Origin: Chrysemys picta bellii
Lineage: Eukaryota; Chordata; Testudines; Emydidae
Direction of reading: 5' to 3'
Assembly (NCBI RefSeq): GCF_011386835.1
Contig: NC_088797.1
Location: 99,458,264 to 99,522,263, forward strand
DNA: 64,000 bases
Position 1 is the stretch's first letter. Every line of letters begins with the position of its first letter. The notes below the pieces were generated by a model. That model was not told where the DNA came from and ran no database searches. It saw nothing but the letters and a program-made list of their open reading frames with translations. Positions 22,261-34,400 of this stretch are shown piece after piece. The position numbers and the translations under genes are program-made.

Positions 22261-24865
22261 AGGAGGTTATAAGGTCACCAGGTTGCATACCAAGAACTTG
22301 CACTGGGATAAAGAAGTACCAAGCTTGTACCTGGAAAGAGTGGTTAGGTTATTATTTTGCCTAAATTGGATTGCCCATCTCTACCACTAACTTGACAGAC
22401 TAATAGCAGAGCTAATCCAGGTAGAGAGCATTAAAGGTTTATAGCCCTTGTCATATAACATAGTAAAGGTTATTTTTTGTATTGCATTGTTTATACTAAT
22501 GAATCCTTGGACACTTCAGTGCCTCAAGGATCACTGGCACCTGCACTCAATGTCTAAAATGCAGTTATGTGGCTACATACATGGCCACTTACTTTGCCAT
22601 TTTTTGGAAATTGCCAGATAATTGTGCTCCAGAATTGCAGCTTTCATTACAATCCCATGCCTCCTGGATGCCAAAAGCCCTAAATATCTGCTATCAAAAC
22701 CTACAGCTTTTCTTCGATAGTTTCTATACTGCACTTATGTAGTGTTGTACAACTGTTTGTGGCACACTGATCATTTAGGGGCAGAGTAAAATAAACTGAA
22801 TTTAATAGCAAATGAATTAACTCAAGGGATAGTGTGCTGATTGTACTGGATAGAACTGGAGGTAGGAAAGAAAGTGGGAGAGCTGAGGAAAGATAATACT
22901 ACATAGTTCCAGGGTCCCTACTGCATAATTTAGGTCTAATGGGCCACTTAGGACCCAGGTCTTTGGCCATAGGACACAATCCTGCAGTGGCAGGGTGCTG
23001 GGCTAGATGAGTAAACAGGTCTTTTTCATATACAGCTTCTACATGTCTATGTATTACAAGTAGGTTGTGAGATACATCTATAGACTATCTGTAGGTGTGC
23101 TAGGGTTAGGGAGTGCCTCTTGATCTGACAGAAGTCAATGACAAAATTCTTTATGCTATCAATGGGAGAAAGAGCAGGCACTAAGTTCTGTACTGCAGAC
23201 AAGTTGCTAGGTATGATAATTGTGCATAGGAAAACTGGAAGATTGACATGGGAGTAGAATTTTTATTTGTTTAATTAAACAGGCAAAAGAGAAGAATTGG
23301 AAGTCAAGTAAAGAGAAGCTGGTGAGACTAACCCTGGGAGGATTTACTGTTCTCTGTGCAGACAGCGAAACAAGAAATGTTGTTTTGGTAGAGAATGAAT
23401 TGGCCAAATCTGGCCATCCTTATTCAGGTTTCTCTGCTTATTATTCAGAGTGTTTTGCCAGGGCTAGAATTAGAATAAGTACTAAGGCTACTCTGTGCCA
23501 CTGGAGTGGAATAAAGTAGCCTTAGCAGGGACCAAGATCCAGCCCTAAGAAACTATTAATTAAAATGGCTATTATATATTTACTATGCACGAGAATCAGA
23601 ATTATTTGATTTATACTACAGAGTAAATATTCTATGCTTTAGAAATTCCAAAACAGTTATTATCAACTGTCATGTAAATTCATATTTTCTGTAACCGGAC
23701 TCCTTTCAATTTTACAGTATTTAAAAGTATTCTTCTGGTTTTGGTAAAATACAATATTTTCAAGTTGAGAAAGGCCTCACTCTGTGTATTTTGTCCTCTA
23801 GTCCTTCAATCCTGACTCAGCCACAGCTGCTGTGACTTCAGTGGGTTTCCGTCTCTGCAATGGCTCAGTCACGGCACTCATTACAGTTTGTTAAAATACT
23901 ATTGTTTTCACTGAGCAGAAACTTCTGACTCTGAAATGTTAACCGGACAAATATGATTGCAGGTTAGGTAACACTTGCAGGGATTCCCATTACGATCACA
24001 GCAGCTAAAACATTATTTTCCCTCCAAAAAAAATCTTGCCGGGTGTGTTTGCAAAGTCTGCAGATTGCTGTGGAAAGCTCCTTTCCAGTGAAATGACTGC
24101 TCTGCAGAACCGTGAAGAACTGTAAGCAAGTCAGTCTTTAGCTGACATCTGAGTTCAGTTATAAAATTTGCATTACTATCCTCCCTAGTGAGCGTTCAGT
24201 TTTTACACTGGTAATGTAGGTTGATATTTACTGAAAAATAAAACTAAAAGCTGCTGACTAAACAAATAGGCTGGACAACCATGTCCCTCTGTCCTGGCAG
24301 CACAGATGCAATGAGCTTTTGTCAGCAAAGATAGCATTTACAGGTATTTCAGAGTCTTGTGAAAGACGAGATAGATCTCAAATGGTCATAAATGGCTTTG
24401 CCTTAGGGAAATGTATCCTTTTGCTTTTATAGGCTGTATTTTTCACATGCCATTCAGCATATGCTCATGTGTGATGTTTATCCAACATGAAGTGTTTTAG
24501 TTATTTATATTTCATAATTTTTCAGGCCAGCATTTATTTTCCTTCCCCAGAGCCTTGGCTGAGCGGCTTGTTTGACTGCCTTCGAGCCCAAATCTGATTC
24601 CTAAGCTGAACGTTTTTTCTCACTGCTCCAATAAAGGACTTTAGCTTCAGAGTCGTGACTAGCATGGGGCTGGGTATATACCCACCTTACATCTAGACTC
24701 TCAGTGATTATGATATGCTGACTCATCTATGAATGATCAAAGAACAAACTCATCATAACACACAGAACATAACTCAAAAATAACCTTCCCAATCCACAGC
24801 CCATCTCCCTGTCATGCCTTAATCATTGGCAACCTTAGGAAAAATGTGTCATGTTACTAGCTGTT
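22261..24865. other. Unassigned non-coding sequence
   Basis: Moderately AT-rich sequence without a recognised gene or repeat. 22955-23045 (ggacacaatcctgcag, gctgggctagatgag) is too diverged to call. Confidence 0.45.
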
Positions 24866-25050
24866 CAAAATTAAGGTCTGATTCAAGACCGCATTCATAG
24901 TCAGGAAAGTAGTTAAGCATTTGTTTAACTTTAAGCACGCGCTGAAATCTAACTGAAGTTACTTTTGTGGCATTTGAAGGGGCTTTAAGTGCTTTCCTGA
25001 ATAGGGAATGGATTTAAGAACCTGTTCAGTGTATTCCTGAATTGGGTTTA
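24866..25050. repeat. Old interspersed repeat (taagcac palindromic type)
   Basis: Sequence such as gtctgattcaagacc, taactttaagcacgcgctg and aagtgctttcctgaataggg resembles a palindromic amniote repeat that I recall with tandem taagca blocks. Family not confirmed. Confidence 0.35.
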
Positions 25051-25890
25051 TGGGATTAAAAAGAGAGAGATACTATTATGGCTGGCAATATTTTGTTCAA
25101 CAGACAGATCTGGCTTTGATTCTTAATGATTAAAATCTGCTGTGTTGACTTACTTCTAGTCATGACAGAAAAAGAAGAGGCGGGGAAACCTGTTTTGCTT
25201 TTGACTTTAGCATCGTTTAAATCTGTTTTAGAAATTACCCCTCTTTGCACAGGGGAAGGGCTTGCTTTCATTTTAGCTCCATTTGCAGGTGCACAATATT
25301 GTCAAGCAGTTAGGGTTATGTACTTTTGACTCTGGTAAATCAGGTGCCAGGTCTTGCCAAATTGGTAGGCATCAGCTGAGCTGACAAATTCGTAGCTGGA
25401 AACCAGACCAGCTCACCTATATGCTGATATTGTTCAAAACAGGTGTTAGATTTGTAAAGACGTGTTTAATGCTTAGACTCTATAAACTGCTTGTAAATTG
25501 CTGCATGCATTAACCTCACTTGTAAAGTCTATATTACATGCAACAAGGTAAAATATGAGTTTGTTTTATAATTGTAAAAATGCCTGCTCTGAACTCAGGA
25601 AGTCAGACTGGACGGATGGCTCCCCTTGCCTAATGTTGAGGACTATCAACATTAAGTGGGCCATCATAGGACAACAGCTTTGTTACTTGCGCCATCCACC
25701 CATGGGGAAAACATGCAGAAGGCCTTGTCCCATCAGTTTGAATGCAGGAAGAGGGAAATAAAAATTGCTAACAAAGATTTTTCATCTCTTTGTTTGGACT
25801 CTTACAAGGGCTAGAGCTAAGAAACAAAAAGCAGAGATATGCAGGGTTGACCTGGGTTAAGCCCTAAAAAGACATTCAGTGCAGACAGAT
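25051..25890. other. Unassigned non-coding sequence
   Basis: No gene or recognised repeat. Frames at 25056-25330 overlap on both strands and match nothing known to me. Confidence 0.4.
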
Positions 25891-26009
25891 CATGTAGCTG
25901 TCAACAGACACCAGGTAGCCATTGTACTCCATCCCCCATTTCAGCTTCACCATCACTGACTTTTCTGTCAGCCTGTTCAGGAAGGGCTTGGGTTCAGGGG
26001 CAAGCTCAT
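25891..26009 (-). pseudogene. SNRPF: SNRPF (Sm protein F) retropseudogene fragment
   Basis: SNRPF encodes an Sm-ring subunit of spliceosomal snRNPs. The minus strand begins ATG AGC TTG CCC CTG AAC, the expected SNRPF start (MSLPLN), at 26009. A one-base deletion follows in the next Pro codon. After shifting frame the sequence reads on through [10 protein letters not shown] and [10 protein letters not shown] to [10 protein letters not shown], ending at 25891. The 119 bases equal 40 codons minus one base. In the original frame the deletion exposes a TGA about ten codons in. Similarity stops after residue 40 of about 86. The fragment is intron-free over this span, truncated and frameshifted, so a decayed retrocopy is the best reading; a duplicated exon cannot be excluded. 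Confidence 0.85.
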
Positions 26010-26374
26010 GGTAACGCAGCCTTGGCACAAGGAAGCAGTAAAAACAAAAATTATTCACCAGGCCGCATGTGTGCCCTCCGGAGTCTAAGTCTAAGAGAAA
26101 GGCAGGAAGTGATATCTGCGCCTTTGTTTTATGTGGGGCAGGTACCTTGGCCTGCCATTATTTGCCTTTCCTGAGAAGGCCGGCAGCCAGTATTTTCTTC
26201 AGAATTGGATTTTGAGAACCCTCTCTGACTAACTAAGGCACTAACAAAACAAGTCTAATGGAGTCTAGTTCTTGTTTCAGAAATTACTTACCAGATTTTG
26301 CTGCATTTCGAGCACTAACTGGTGCTCATTGTGTAACAGGAAACTGTAGTCCAACTGTACCTACTGCAGGTCTG

Positions 26375-26416
<42 letters not shown>

Positions 26417-26904
26417 TACAGTTACTGAAATGTTAGGAATTATATTATTAGATTTCTAAAGTCTCTGTTGTTCCATAGAAATAAAGCAATCCATTCTTCT
26501 TCCTATCTCAGAGCCTTGGAAAATTCTATTAAATGCACCTTTCAGCTGACAGAAGTGAATACCAATCAGTTCTCAACAATCCCTTGAAATAGAAATTGAT
26601 GGTGGTGATGAAGAAATCTTCTAATAAATGAGTCTCCTTTACATTAACTTCAGCAATTCTCAGTTGCAAAGAACTCTCATTTGTACCAAAAGGACCAAAT
26701 GAACCCCTCACATTCATATGACAGTTTCTGTAATTTCAAACAATGTGGTAGAGTATAATCTCTTAAATACAGAGTGTAGTTTAAATAAGTTTGAAAAGAC
26801 TCACTTTAATAAATAATTTCTTATTGAGTAGAATGCTTAGACATTACCTGGTAATTGGGATAATGCTGAATGCACTTGCCAACTTTCCTAGGATAACAGT
26901 ACTC
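26010..26904. other. Unassigned sequence with a GT microsatellite
   Basis: No gene. The (GT)n tract is listed separately. Confidence 0.45.
26377..26415. repeat. (GT)n microsatellite, about 39 bases
   Basis: Uninterrupted GT dinucleotides. Confidence 0.95.
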
Positions 26905-26990
26905 TGATAAAAGAACAGGAGTACTTGTGGCACCTTAGAGACTAACAAATTTATTAGAGCATAAGCTTTCGTGGACTACAGCCCACTTCA
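26905..26990 (-). mobile_element. Penelope-like 3' tail fragment (family 1)
   Basis: The minus-strand tail matches one arm of the palindrome at 2745-2833: aacaggagtacttgtggc, accttagagactaacaaatt, ttcgtggactacagcccact. The terminal ~35 bases of the family are missing, and it ends at cccacttc. Confidence 0.75.
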
Positions 26991-27044
26991 GAGCTGAGCA
27001 TAGAAGTTATTTTTCTTTCTCAAACTGCTCACCCAGTAGATTGA

Positions 27045-27250
27045 AGCCTGGTTTCCACTGAAAAGTTCTATTGGCTGAGCTCCATTGGTCAAGGGTGTGA
27101 AAAAAATATACCCCTGACCAACGTAGTTATGCCAACATCACCCCCAGTGTAGACACAGCTACAGAAGAGGGCCTTCCATCTACTTAACTACACTGACAGA
27201 AAATAGCTATGCCAGCTCAACTACACCAATATAGTCTCTATATTTAGAAA
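27045..27250. mobile_element. Harbinger-type MITE, degraded
   Basis: Contains aagggtgtgaaaaaaa, ttatgccaacatcacccc, cagtgtagacacagct and cttccatctacttaacta, the interior blocks of the 15164-15447 family. The left end (gcctggtttccact) is mutated and the right end unclear. Confidence 0.5.
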
Positions 27251-28384
27251 TACTCCAATCACTTTTATTTCTGTAAAGTTTTTAAGTTCAGCATCCACAT
27301 GGATGTTTTTATTGTATTATTGAGTCTCATATTTAGCATTAGTCTGTAGAAAAATCACATGTCCGGAAAATGTGTCCAATATTCATTAGCATTGAATGGA
27401 AAATTAGATAGAATATATGACCTCTTTAATAACAGACTGGCATCAAAATGTCTCATTGACAGACACTTCTATGAGGCCTATTACAGTATTGAATTTTGCC
27501 TCTGTTTTTTCCATCATTTACAAAAACAAAACAAAAACGAAGCAAGGTGACCTTTCATCACATAGACTGCAAAGAAGCTTAGGAGTGGCTTTGGGCACTG
27601 ATATCAGCTGCACCTCAATTTAGTAATCTTATTGTCTCTCTCTGAAATAGGTCATCTGAAAGCCAATTCCTCACTCTTGCCTGAAGGGTATTGCTGTTGG
27701 TATTACATACCAGATATTTCTGTACAAAATGACTAAAATGGAACTCTTAACTCAGCATTGTGAGAATAGACTCAGATTAAAAGAAATCAAATCAATGTTT
27801 TTGCAAATCCCATAAAATGCATCATTATATTGGATGCATTAATATAGTATCTGCCTTATACTGCAGGTCCATGCAGTGGCAATGTGTGGTCTTTGCAAAA
27901 ACAAGAAAAATATTAAAATTACTCGGCAATCCTCAAATTGTAGCATTTGTTTTGCTACTTAATAACCATGTTACCTATGTTATGAAAATTAGTGTGTACA
28001 AAAGATCATGTCATTATATGCAGCTGTTAAAGACCTAGGGAGCAAACAATGTGCGATTAACATGCAGATAATATGTTCTGTTCATAGTTAAATATTTTTA
28101 CTCTTTTTGCCAGATTTTAATCTCTTTTGAGGCCAACTGTAACAGCTAAAATAGAACATTAAAAAATGTTGTGATGCAGGGGCACAGATAGTTGCAACTC
28201 AGAGTGTCAAAATAATGTTTCACTTTTCTCCTAATGAATGGCAAATTGTGGGAGAAAATAGATCTTGTCAATAATACCCATAATCCCAGGTGTGAAAATG
28301 GTATTGTTTAGCTAACAAAGAATTATTTCAGATGGACATTCATAAAATGTCAGTTTGATGGAGATGACATACATAAATAAAAGA
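27251..28384. other. Unassigned AT-rich sequence
   Basis: No credible gene or repeat seen. Confidence 0.45.
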
Positions 28385-28527
28385 TCTGTGAGGTAATATC
28401 TTTTACTTGACCACGAGATTGGCATTTTGGGAAGCCAGCTGAGTACCCATGGCTATTCCAATGGTTTGAACAAAGTGTTTATTGTTGGTGGGGTGGATAT
28501 CTGCATGTTGTGCATTGTCTTATAGAT
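28385..28527 (-). pseudogene. Penelope-like element family 2: left, minus-strand part
   Basis: On the minus strand a stretch reads FVQTIGIAMGTQLASQNAN, which is RT motif B (xGTAMGT-like) and flanking residues. It passes into a short tail piece (plus strand gaggtaatatcttttacttg) at about 28385-28412. Upstream RT codons resume at 28922-28985 beyond the inserted GC-rich element. The frame has stops, so this is a relic. Confidence 0.65.
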
Positions 28528-28921
28528 AGAGGATTCAGGGGGCCTGGGGCAAAGCGGGGGAGCTGCGGCGCTTGTACTCACCTGGCAGCGGTCTGGGTCT
28601 TCAGCGGCATTTTGGCGGCAGGGGTCCCTTCAGTCGCTCTGGGTCTTCGGCAGCATTTCAGCGGTGGGGGGACCTTCCGTGCTGCCAAAGACTGAAGGGC
28701 CCCCCACTGCCGAAATGCTGCCGAAGACCCAAACCGCCGCCGGGCCAGGGCTCGCGGGGCATTTCGGCGCCGGGGATCCCTTCAGTCACTCTGCATCTTC
28801 AGCAGCACTGAAGGGCCCCCTGCCACCAAAGACCTGGACCGCCGCCGGGTCAGGCTCCTGGGGCCCCTGTGGGGCCCGGGGCAAATTGCCCCACTTGCCC
28901 CCTCTCCCCCGGGCGGCCCTG
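28528..28921. mobile_element. hAT-type GC-rich MITE, left-truncated, inside Penelope sequence
   Basis: It shares most of its length with the MITE at 36987-37385 (gcctggggcaaagcggggga, gcaaattgccccacttgcc) and ends gggcggccctg at 28921, the expected hAT end. The left terminal repeat is missing (it starts at aggattcaggg), so no target duplication can be read. Confidence 0.65.
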
Positions 28922-30045
28922 GATATTCGAGGCAGGCGGTGATGCAGTCATTGTGAAAGGTGTTCGTATACAAGGAAGTGACACCCATAATGGCAACATC
29001 TCTCACAATGATGGCATTGCTGCCTGCCTCAAATATCTACAAGAAAATGGATAACACTCAGCCATCCACCCCAAACACATCTCCAAACTCATCCATTTCA
29101 TCCTCACCCATAACAATTTAACTAACATTCCACAACAAACGTTTTGTTCAAACCATAGCAACAGCTGTGGGAATTAGTATGGCCAATGTCTTCATAAGCC
29201 ACCATGAGGAAGAATGTCTGGATAAATGCATCATGCAATCAATGATATAGCAGAGATACATTGATGATATTTTCATCATGTGGACAGCTGCCCTTGTCAA
29301 GCAAACTCACCACCTATCCATTAAACTCTCTCTAGAACACTCTCACACTAGGATCAATTTCTGGGACACAGTGATCAGCTTCAGTAATGGAATCCTACAG
29401 ACAACTACATACAAGAAACTGCCTCGATCACCACCCCTCCACTGCCACTGCCTCCCCTTTTTCCCCCCAGCTACACCTATGTAGGTGAAATGAGACAATT
29501 GCTAATTTCTCAAATGAACGCACACAAAAAATGATAAGACAAAACACTATATCACCACCAGTAGGTGAACACGTTTCACAAAACGATCACTCAATTTCTG
29601 ACCTGTCAGTCCTCATCCTCAAAGGAAACCTGCATAACATCTTCAAAAGATGAGTCTAGGAGCTTAAATTCATAACTTTACTAGCCACTAAATATCATGA
29701 ATTGCATAAAGACAACGGGTTTATGGCTTATTACACCAATCTTCACCCACTAACCGTCCCCCCACTCCCGCTTTTCTCCCCTTTCCACCACTGCAACTGG
29801 AGAGGTGTTAACTGGCCACTTCATCTTGAATGGTCCCCTGTGTTAATTACTTATACTAAAAAATCTGTTCCACCTTGTGTTTAGCTGTGACACAGAGTAC
29901 ATTTCCCAGACCAGAAGAAGAGTGCTGTATAAGCTCGAAAGCTGGTCTCTCTCACCAACAGAAGTTGGTCCAATAAAAGATATTACCTCACTTACCTTTC
30001 TCTCTAATATCCTAGGACCAACACAGCCACCACAACCCTGCATAC
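28922..30045 (+). pseudogene. Penelope-like element family 2: junction, RT relic and 3' tail
   Basis: 28922-28985 is still minus-strand RT (motif A region, GVTSLYTNTFHND). From about 28990 the plus strand carries the same region again (SHNDGIAACLKYLQENG). It goes on to the palm motif near 29262-29282 (RYIDDIFIMWT), then FWDTVISFSNGILQTTTYKK at about 29361-29420. Several stops and frameshifts break it. The family-2 3' tail follows in the same orientation: cagaccagaagaagagtgc, aagctggtctctctcacc, tccaataaaagatattacc and aatatcctaggaccaacaca, ending near 30045. The GIY-YIG domain is not recognisable. Confidence 0.75.
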
Positions 30046-30434
30046 AAAAAAACCCACCCACCCCAAAAGATAAATTACTTTAGACCAATTTATTTTTTGC
30101 ATCTGAAGGGGACTCTCAAAACCACATTGAAGTTTGCAGCTTCAGTTCTTCATTTTGGGGCTGAAAGCTATAGTTATTTCAAAAAGGCAGGATGGCTTTT
30201 CATGGGAGACATGCCTATTGAATGCAGTACAGACAACAAATGTGTTAAATCAACTATTCTCAGAAATGGACTAGTTTTAGAACAGGTAGACTACTTTGCA
30301 GATACCATCCGTCTATCTTCAGAAAAGTGTTTTATGGTGAAACAAACTCAGATATTAAAATAATGGGGTCAAATTCTGCCCACAGGCAACACCTGTGCAA
30401 TCCTACTCTCCCACTGACATAATTAATCCATTAC
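30046..30434. other. Unassigned non-coding sequence
   Basis: No gene or recognised element. A frame of 88 codons at 30097-30363 has no family similarity. Confidence 0.4.
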
Positions 30435-30599
30435 AATGAGTGGCGGTAACTATGTTGGCGGGAGAAGATCTTCCGCTGACATAGCACTGTCCACACTGAT
30501 GCTTATGTCAGTGTAACTTATGTCACTTAGTGGGGTGGTTTATTCACACCCCTGAGCAATATAAGTTATGCCAACATAAATGGTAGTATAGACATAGCC
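30435..30599. mobile_element. Harbinger-type MITE, right part
   Basis: It shares gtcagtgtaacttatgtcac, tattcacacccctgag and ttatgccaacataaatgg with the MITE family, and ends atagacatagcc followed by tta. The left terminus is not recognisable. Confidence 0.5.
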
Positions 30600-30614
30600 T
30601 TATGAACCTTCCCT

Positions 30615-31010
30615 GACCAGCCAACACTGATTTGGTGAAGCATCCCTGGTGATCCACCAAGACTTGCATAACCATATTAAAGTAATCCTTTCTATTGATA
30701 TTCTCTGGAGCAAGATGGGCTGGTGCCAAAACAGAGATATCTATCAGTGCCATCTATCGCCCCACTGCACTTTGGGAACCCCATTGGTGCAAATCCAGTC
30801 AATGCTCATTTCTTGGGCCCAGAAGAGGTGCTCCGCCATCTGCAACTGCTCCATAAACACAACCCTGAATTGATTTTTCACCTTGTCCCACACCAATCTG
30901 TCCTCCATGATGATGTGGTTCTTTTTGCAGCTCTGCAAAAACTGGAGAAACTGTGCTTGCAACGCCCATTACAACAATGCAGAGCTGTGCAGGTTCCACA
31001 CTTCTGTCAG
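30615..31010 (-). pseudogene. PIF/Harbinger transposase remnant
   Basis: The minus strand encodes part of a DDE transposase of the PIF/Harbinger type. An AIDG segment at about 30757-30746 corresponds to the first catalytic Asp region. After a frameshift come ISVLAPAHLAPENINRKDYF and NMVMQVLVDHQGCFTK, the second Asp region, at about 30744-30630. Codons upstream to about 31010 contain a plausible N-terminal extension but are broken by frame changes. The third catalytic acid is not found. Family members introduce a DNA-cutting transposase that acts on terminal repeats with TWA targets; this copy is inactive. Confidence 0.65.
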
Positions 31011-31259
31011 AGACGGTGGACAGTGAGGAGGGCTGTGTGATTTTATGGGATTTTTTAAAAAGGTGCTAAAATTATGGGATATGGTAGTATTAGGGGATGG
31101 AGAAAGTTGCAGGCTGGAATTTGATCCCTTGCTCCCAGTCACTCCTGTGTGACTTGTTTCTGCCCAACTATGCATTACCAACTCCACTCCTCCCCCAAAA
31201 AGACAGTGTGCTGGGCAGTGGAGAGTTGCACACTGGGATGCCTGCCCATGGTGCACTAC

Positions 31260-31405
31260 ACTGTACATCGACATAAGCACTTTTGATTAGTACATGCAGC
31301 ACTGATGCAAGGAGCCAAGTATTCATAGTGATATATTAACTGCAGCAGCTTTATGCCAATGTAACTTGTGGCAGCCAAAATTTGTAATGTAGATATGGCC
31401 CGAGT
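31260..31405. mobile_element. Probable right terminal region of the Harbinger element
   Basis: Sequence tttatgccaatgtaacttgt and then aatgtagatatggccc resembles the right end of the MITE family. It may be the far end of the element that carried the transposase relic at 30615-31010. Confidence 0.4.
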
Positions 31406-34400
31406 GGGGAAAAGATATGAAAAGTAGATTTACTAGCAGAATCCAGGAGGCAGTAAGTTCATTTACATGATATTTTATCCCTCCAGGCAACTCCATAATC
31501 TACTGCTGCAGAGCTGGGGGTTTTGTGTTTTGCCATCTGCAGAAAGGCATCTTTTCTGCTGACTAGGCAGGATCGTCTAGCTTCCCTGCTCTATGCATCT
31601 CAGAAGACTCTGGATGGTTTTTGGCTCGAATGGGCCCTGCAAGACTAGAAAAACTGCTTCCATAGTAAAGAAAAAAACTGATCAGATCTAATCTTGGTTC
31701 CACAGTGCTCTCTACCTCCATCTAAAACCACCTCAGACATTTCACCTTCAACAAAATGTGTATCTCAAAGAGCTGCTTTGCAGAGGGTTTTTTTTCTCTC
31801 TCTACTCAAAAGAAATGAAGTGCACTGAAATAACGTCTCTACTTTACATAGTTATTAGGGCTGATTTTCTGCTCAAGGATAAAGTGTTCTGGGGAGATTT
31901 CATGGGAGTGACCTAAGGAAGGGAGGGGAGAACTAAAGGGAGATAAAATGCATGCAAAATACTTGGGACTAAAACCCAAAGTTCGTTTTTTTATCTCTCT
32001 GCCGGTTGAGCAAAAAGGTATGAGCCACATCACCCTGACACATTGAGGTCCCTTCAGAAGAGCTACAGGGGACCAGGAATATTTGTGAGACTGAATTTGA
32101 CAAGTTCAAAGGGGAAAAACTAGGCGTCTCCTACCTACAGCATAGGTAAAGGTTGCAGTCTCAGGATACTGCAAATATCCTAAGATTCATGAGGAAGGGA
32201 AATCCATCTACAGGAGCCAGGCTACCATCGCCAGAATCCTCACCCCGTGCCTAGGCTTCCATGGCTTTGTCTGCTCTTGCAGCCATGAAGCTTACCGAGC
32301 AGGAAAGAATTCTGCCTTACATCCCGCTCTGATGTCCAGATGGAAAACCTAAGGTGAACGAGATATGAAGCAGTGGAGAATGGCTGGACTACCAGCTCCA
32401 CCCCAAGCCTAATCCCTAACTAAACAAAGGCAACCCCAGATTCTCAAGTTATACAGGGATGTTAGAGCCACACAAGTTTTCAAGGAAACTTTTTGAGCTA
32501 AACTTCTTTAAAAATGGGGTCTTTAACACTGCCCTTCTTAGCAAGGAAGCTGTGCCCCAAGAGAAGAGACACATCTTTTGGGCCCCTGTGGTTCCATGAC
32601 AGAATCCTGTACTGTTGACTCCCTCAGCAGCAGAAAGGAAGGGAAGGGGGACAGGACTCCTCCTCCCCCACCCCCACAAGTCACCCTGGCAACTCTCCTC
32701 CCTCATCCAATGGGCAGAAGACAGTTGGGCAGCCTGCAAGCAGCCTCTGGAAAGGAGCAGTGAGGCTATGAATAGCCCTGCTTTCCTCCACATGACAGAT
32801 ACCAGTCAGGGAGTGGAGGAGAAAGAAGGTTTCCCTACAGCCGGCCAACATAGCACTTCCAGGCCCAGCAACTGGCCTGTCAGGAGGGAACAAGCCACTA
32901 CTTCTGCCCCTTGCCTGCCAGCAACAGAAGGAGACAGACCATCTCCCCTGCATGCCTTGTAGCCAGCCTATACCGGATCTGGGATTTTGGTTCCAGAGAC
33001 CCAACCTGCTTACAAATAAATCTGCGGGTTCCAAGCATTAAAGACTTAGCACTGTTCCAGGTGGGATTGGATGGTTAGTCCCTCTCCAGTGATCCCCATG
33101 GAGGACCTGCATGCTTGCACCAATCTCCTGACTGCTCAGCAAGGAAAGGAACCTGAGTGAGAACCCTGTATTACAGTTAGATTGGTAGTTAGGGTTTAAT
33201 TTTGAACCATTAAGGCACATTGCATCTGCAAAAGGGCTTTCATCTGCCTGCACTGCCAATTCCCAGTATAATAAAATGTGTTTCTAACAGCATCTCCTTT
33301 CAGGCCTGTAACATGTCTCCACATGTACCACCTGGGTACCCGAGATGTGGGGGACAGACAGAATTGAAGGGGCAGACATTTTTATTTAGAAACATTGGGG
33401 AGTGTGGGTCATGTGACCTAATGTGCTTGCCAGCATAGCTATTAGTAATGAAAAAGCATTATTGATATCTATTGTCATTTTAATCCTCTAATGTTTTTAC
33501 TGATTGTATATTCCTCTTTAATCAAATCCTTACATACAGTTCCTAATTATTGTTTTTAATTTGTTTGCTTGTGTGAGTTTGAATTATTTGCAAGCTCAAG
33601 TGTGGTAGCTGCTGCCTGAGTGTGGTAAACTCCTAGTCTCACTGGGGACACTGCCAAGTAGCTTTATACTTTAGCACACTAGGAGGAGGAGTCAGGCACC
33701 TTGAGCAGCACCATGAAACGATCCCAGGTGACAGAAACTTTGGGAGACTATAAGATACTCCTCTCTTGCACATCATACAGGTACTCATCCAGTGCTGAAA
33801 GAGGAGTTACATGCCTTTGTCACACTTTTCTTTGCCATGAATGAACTTAATAAGAAAATTACATAGATTTAAAACTTTAAATCTTCTGCACAGGAAATGA
33901 GGTTATATTTAAGATAAATTATTCATGACTGATGTATCTGATTTGTTATGATTATAAACTACAGACAGGTTCAGGTAACTCCAAAGTGATGTCATTATGA
34001 CATCAGAGCTAACTCAAGTAATCAGCAGCCTTCGTCTATAGATACTTTGCTTGTAACAATTCTATTGGTTGTAATGCTGCTGATATGAGGGAGACTGGTC
34101 AGATGTTTCAAGAGTGCTCATTGGTAGATTGGTTGGCTCAGTTGTCATTATTCTTTAAAGTTTAGAAGACTACATGCTGGTTTGGGTATCACTACTTGAA
34201 AAGTGACCATGGCACCACAGCTCCTTAAACCAATAAGGTAATTGCAAATTAAGTGCCAGATTCACCAGTACACTTCAGCTGCTTTCTGCTACTCTGACAA
34301 TGCAAGTCAGCCATAAACCCCAATTAACTGGCCAGGGTACTCTGGCAGCTTTGCGCTGCTCTGGTTTACTGGTTAATTTGCTCTTGCAAATTAAAAAATA

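Noticed and set aside
32449..33034. Minus-strand frames of 114 and 117 codons, one with a signal-peptide-like start
   Set aside because: They overlap frames on the other strand, show no domain, and no convincing splice context was found.
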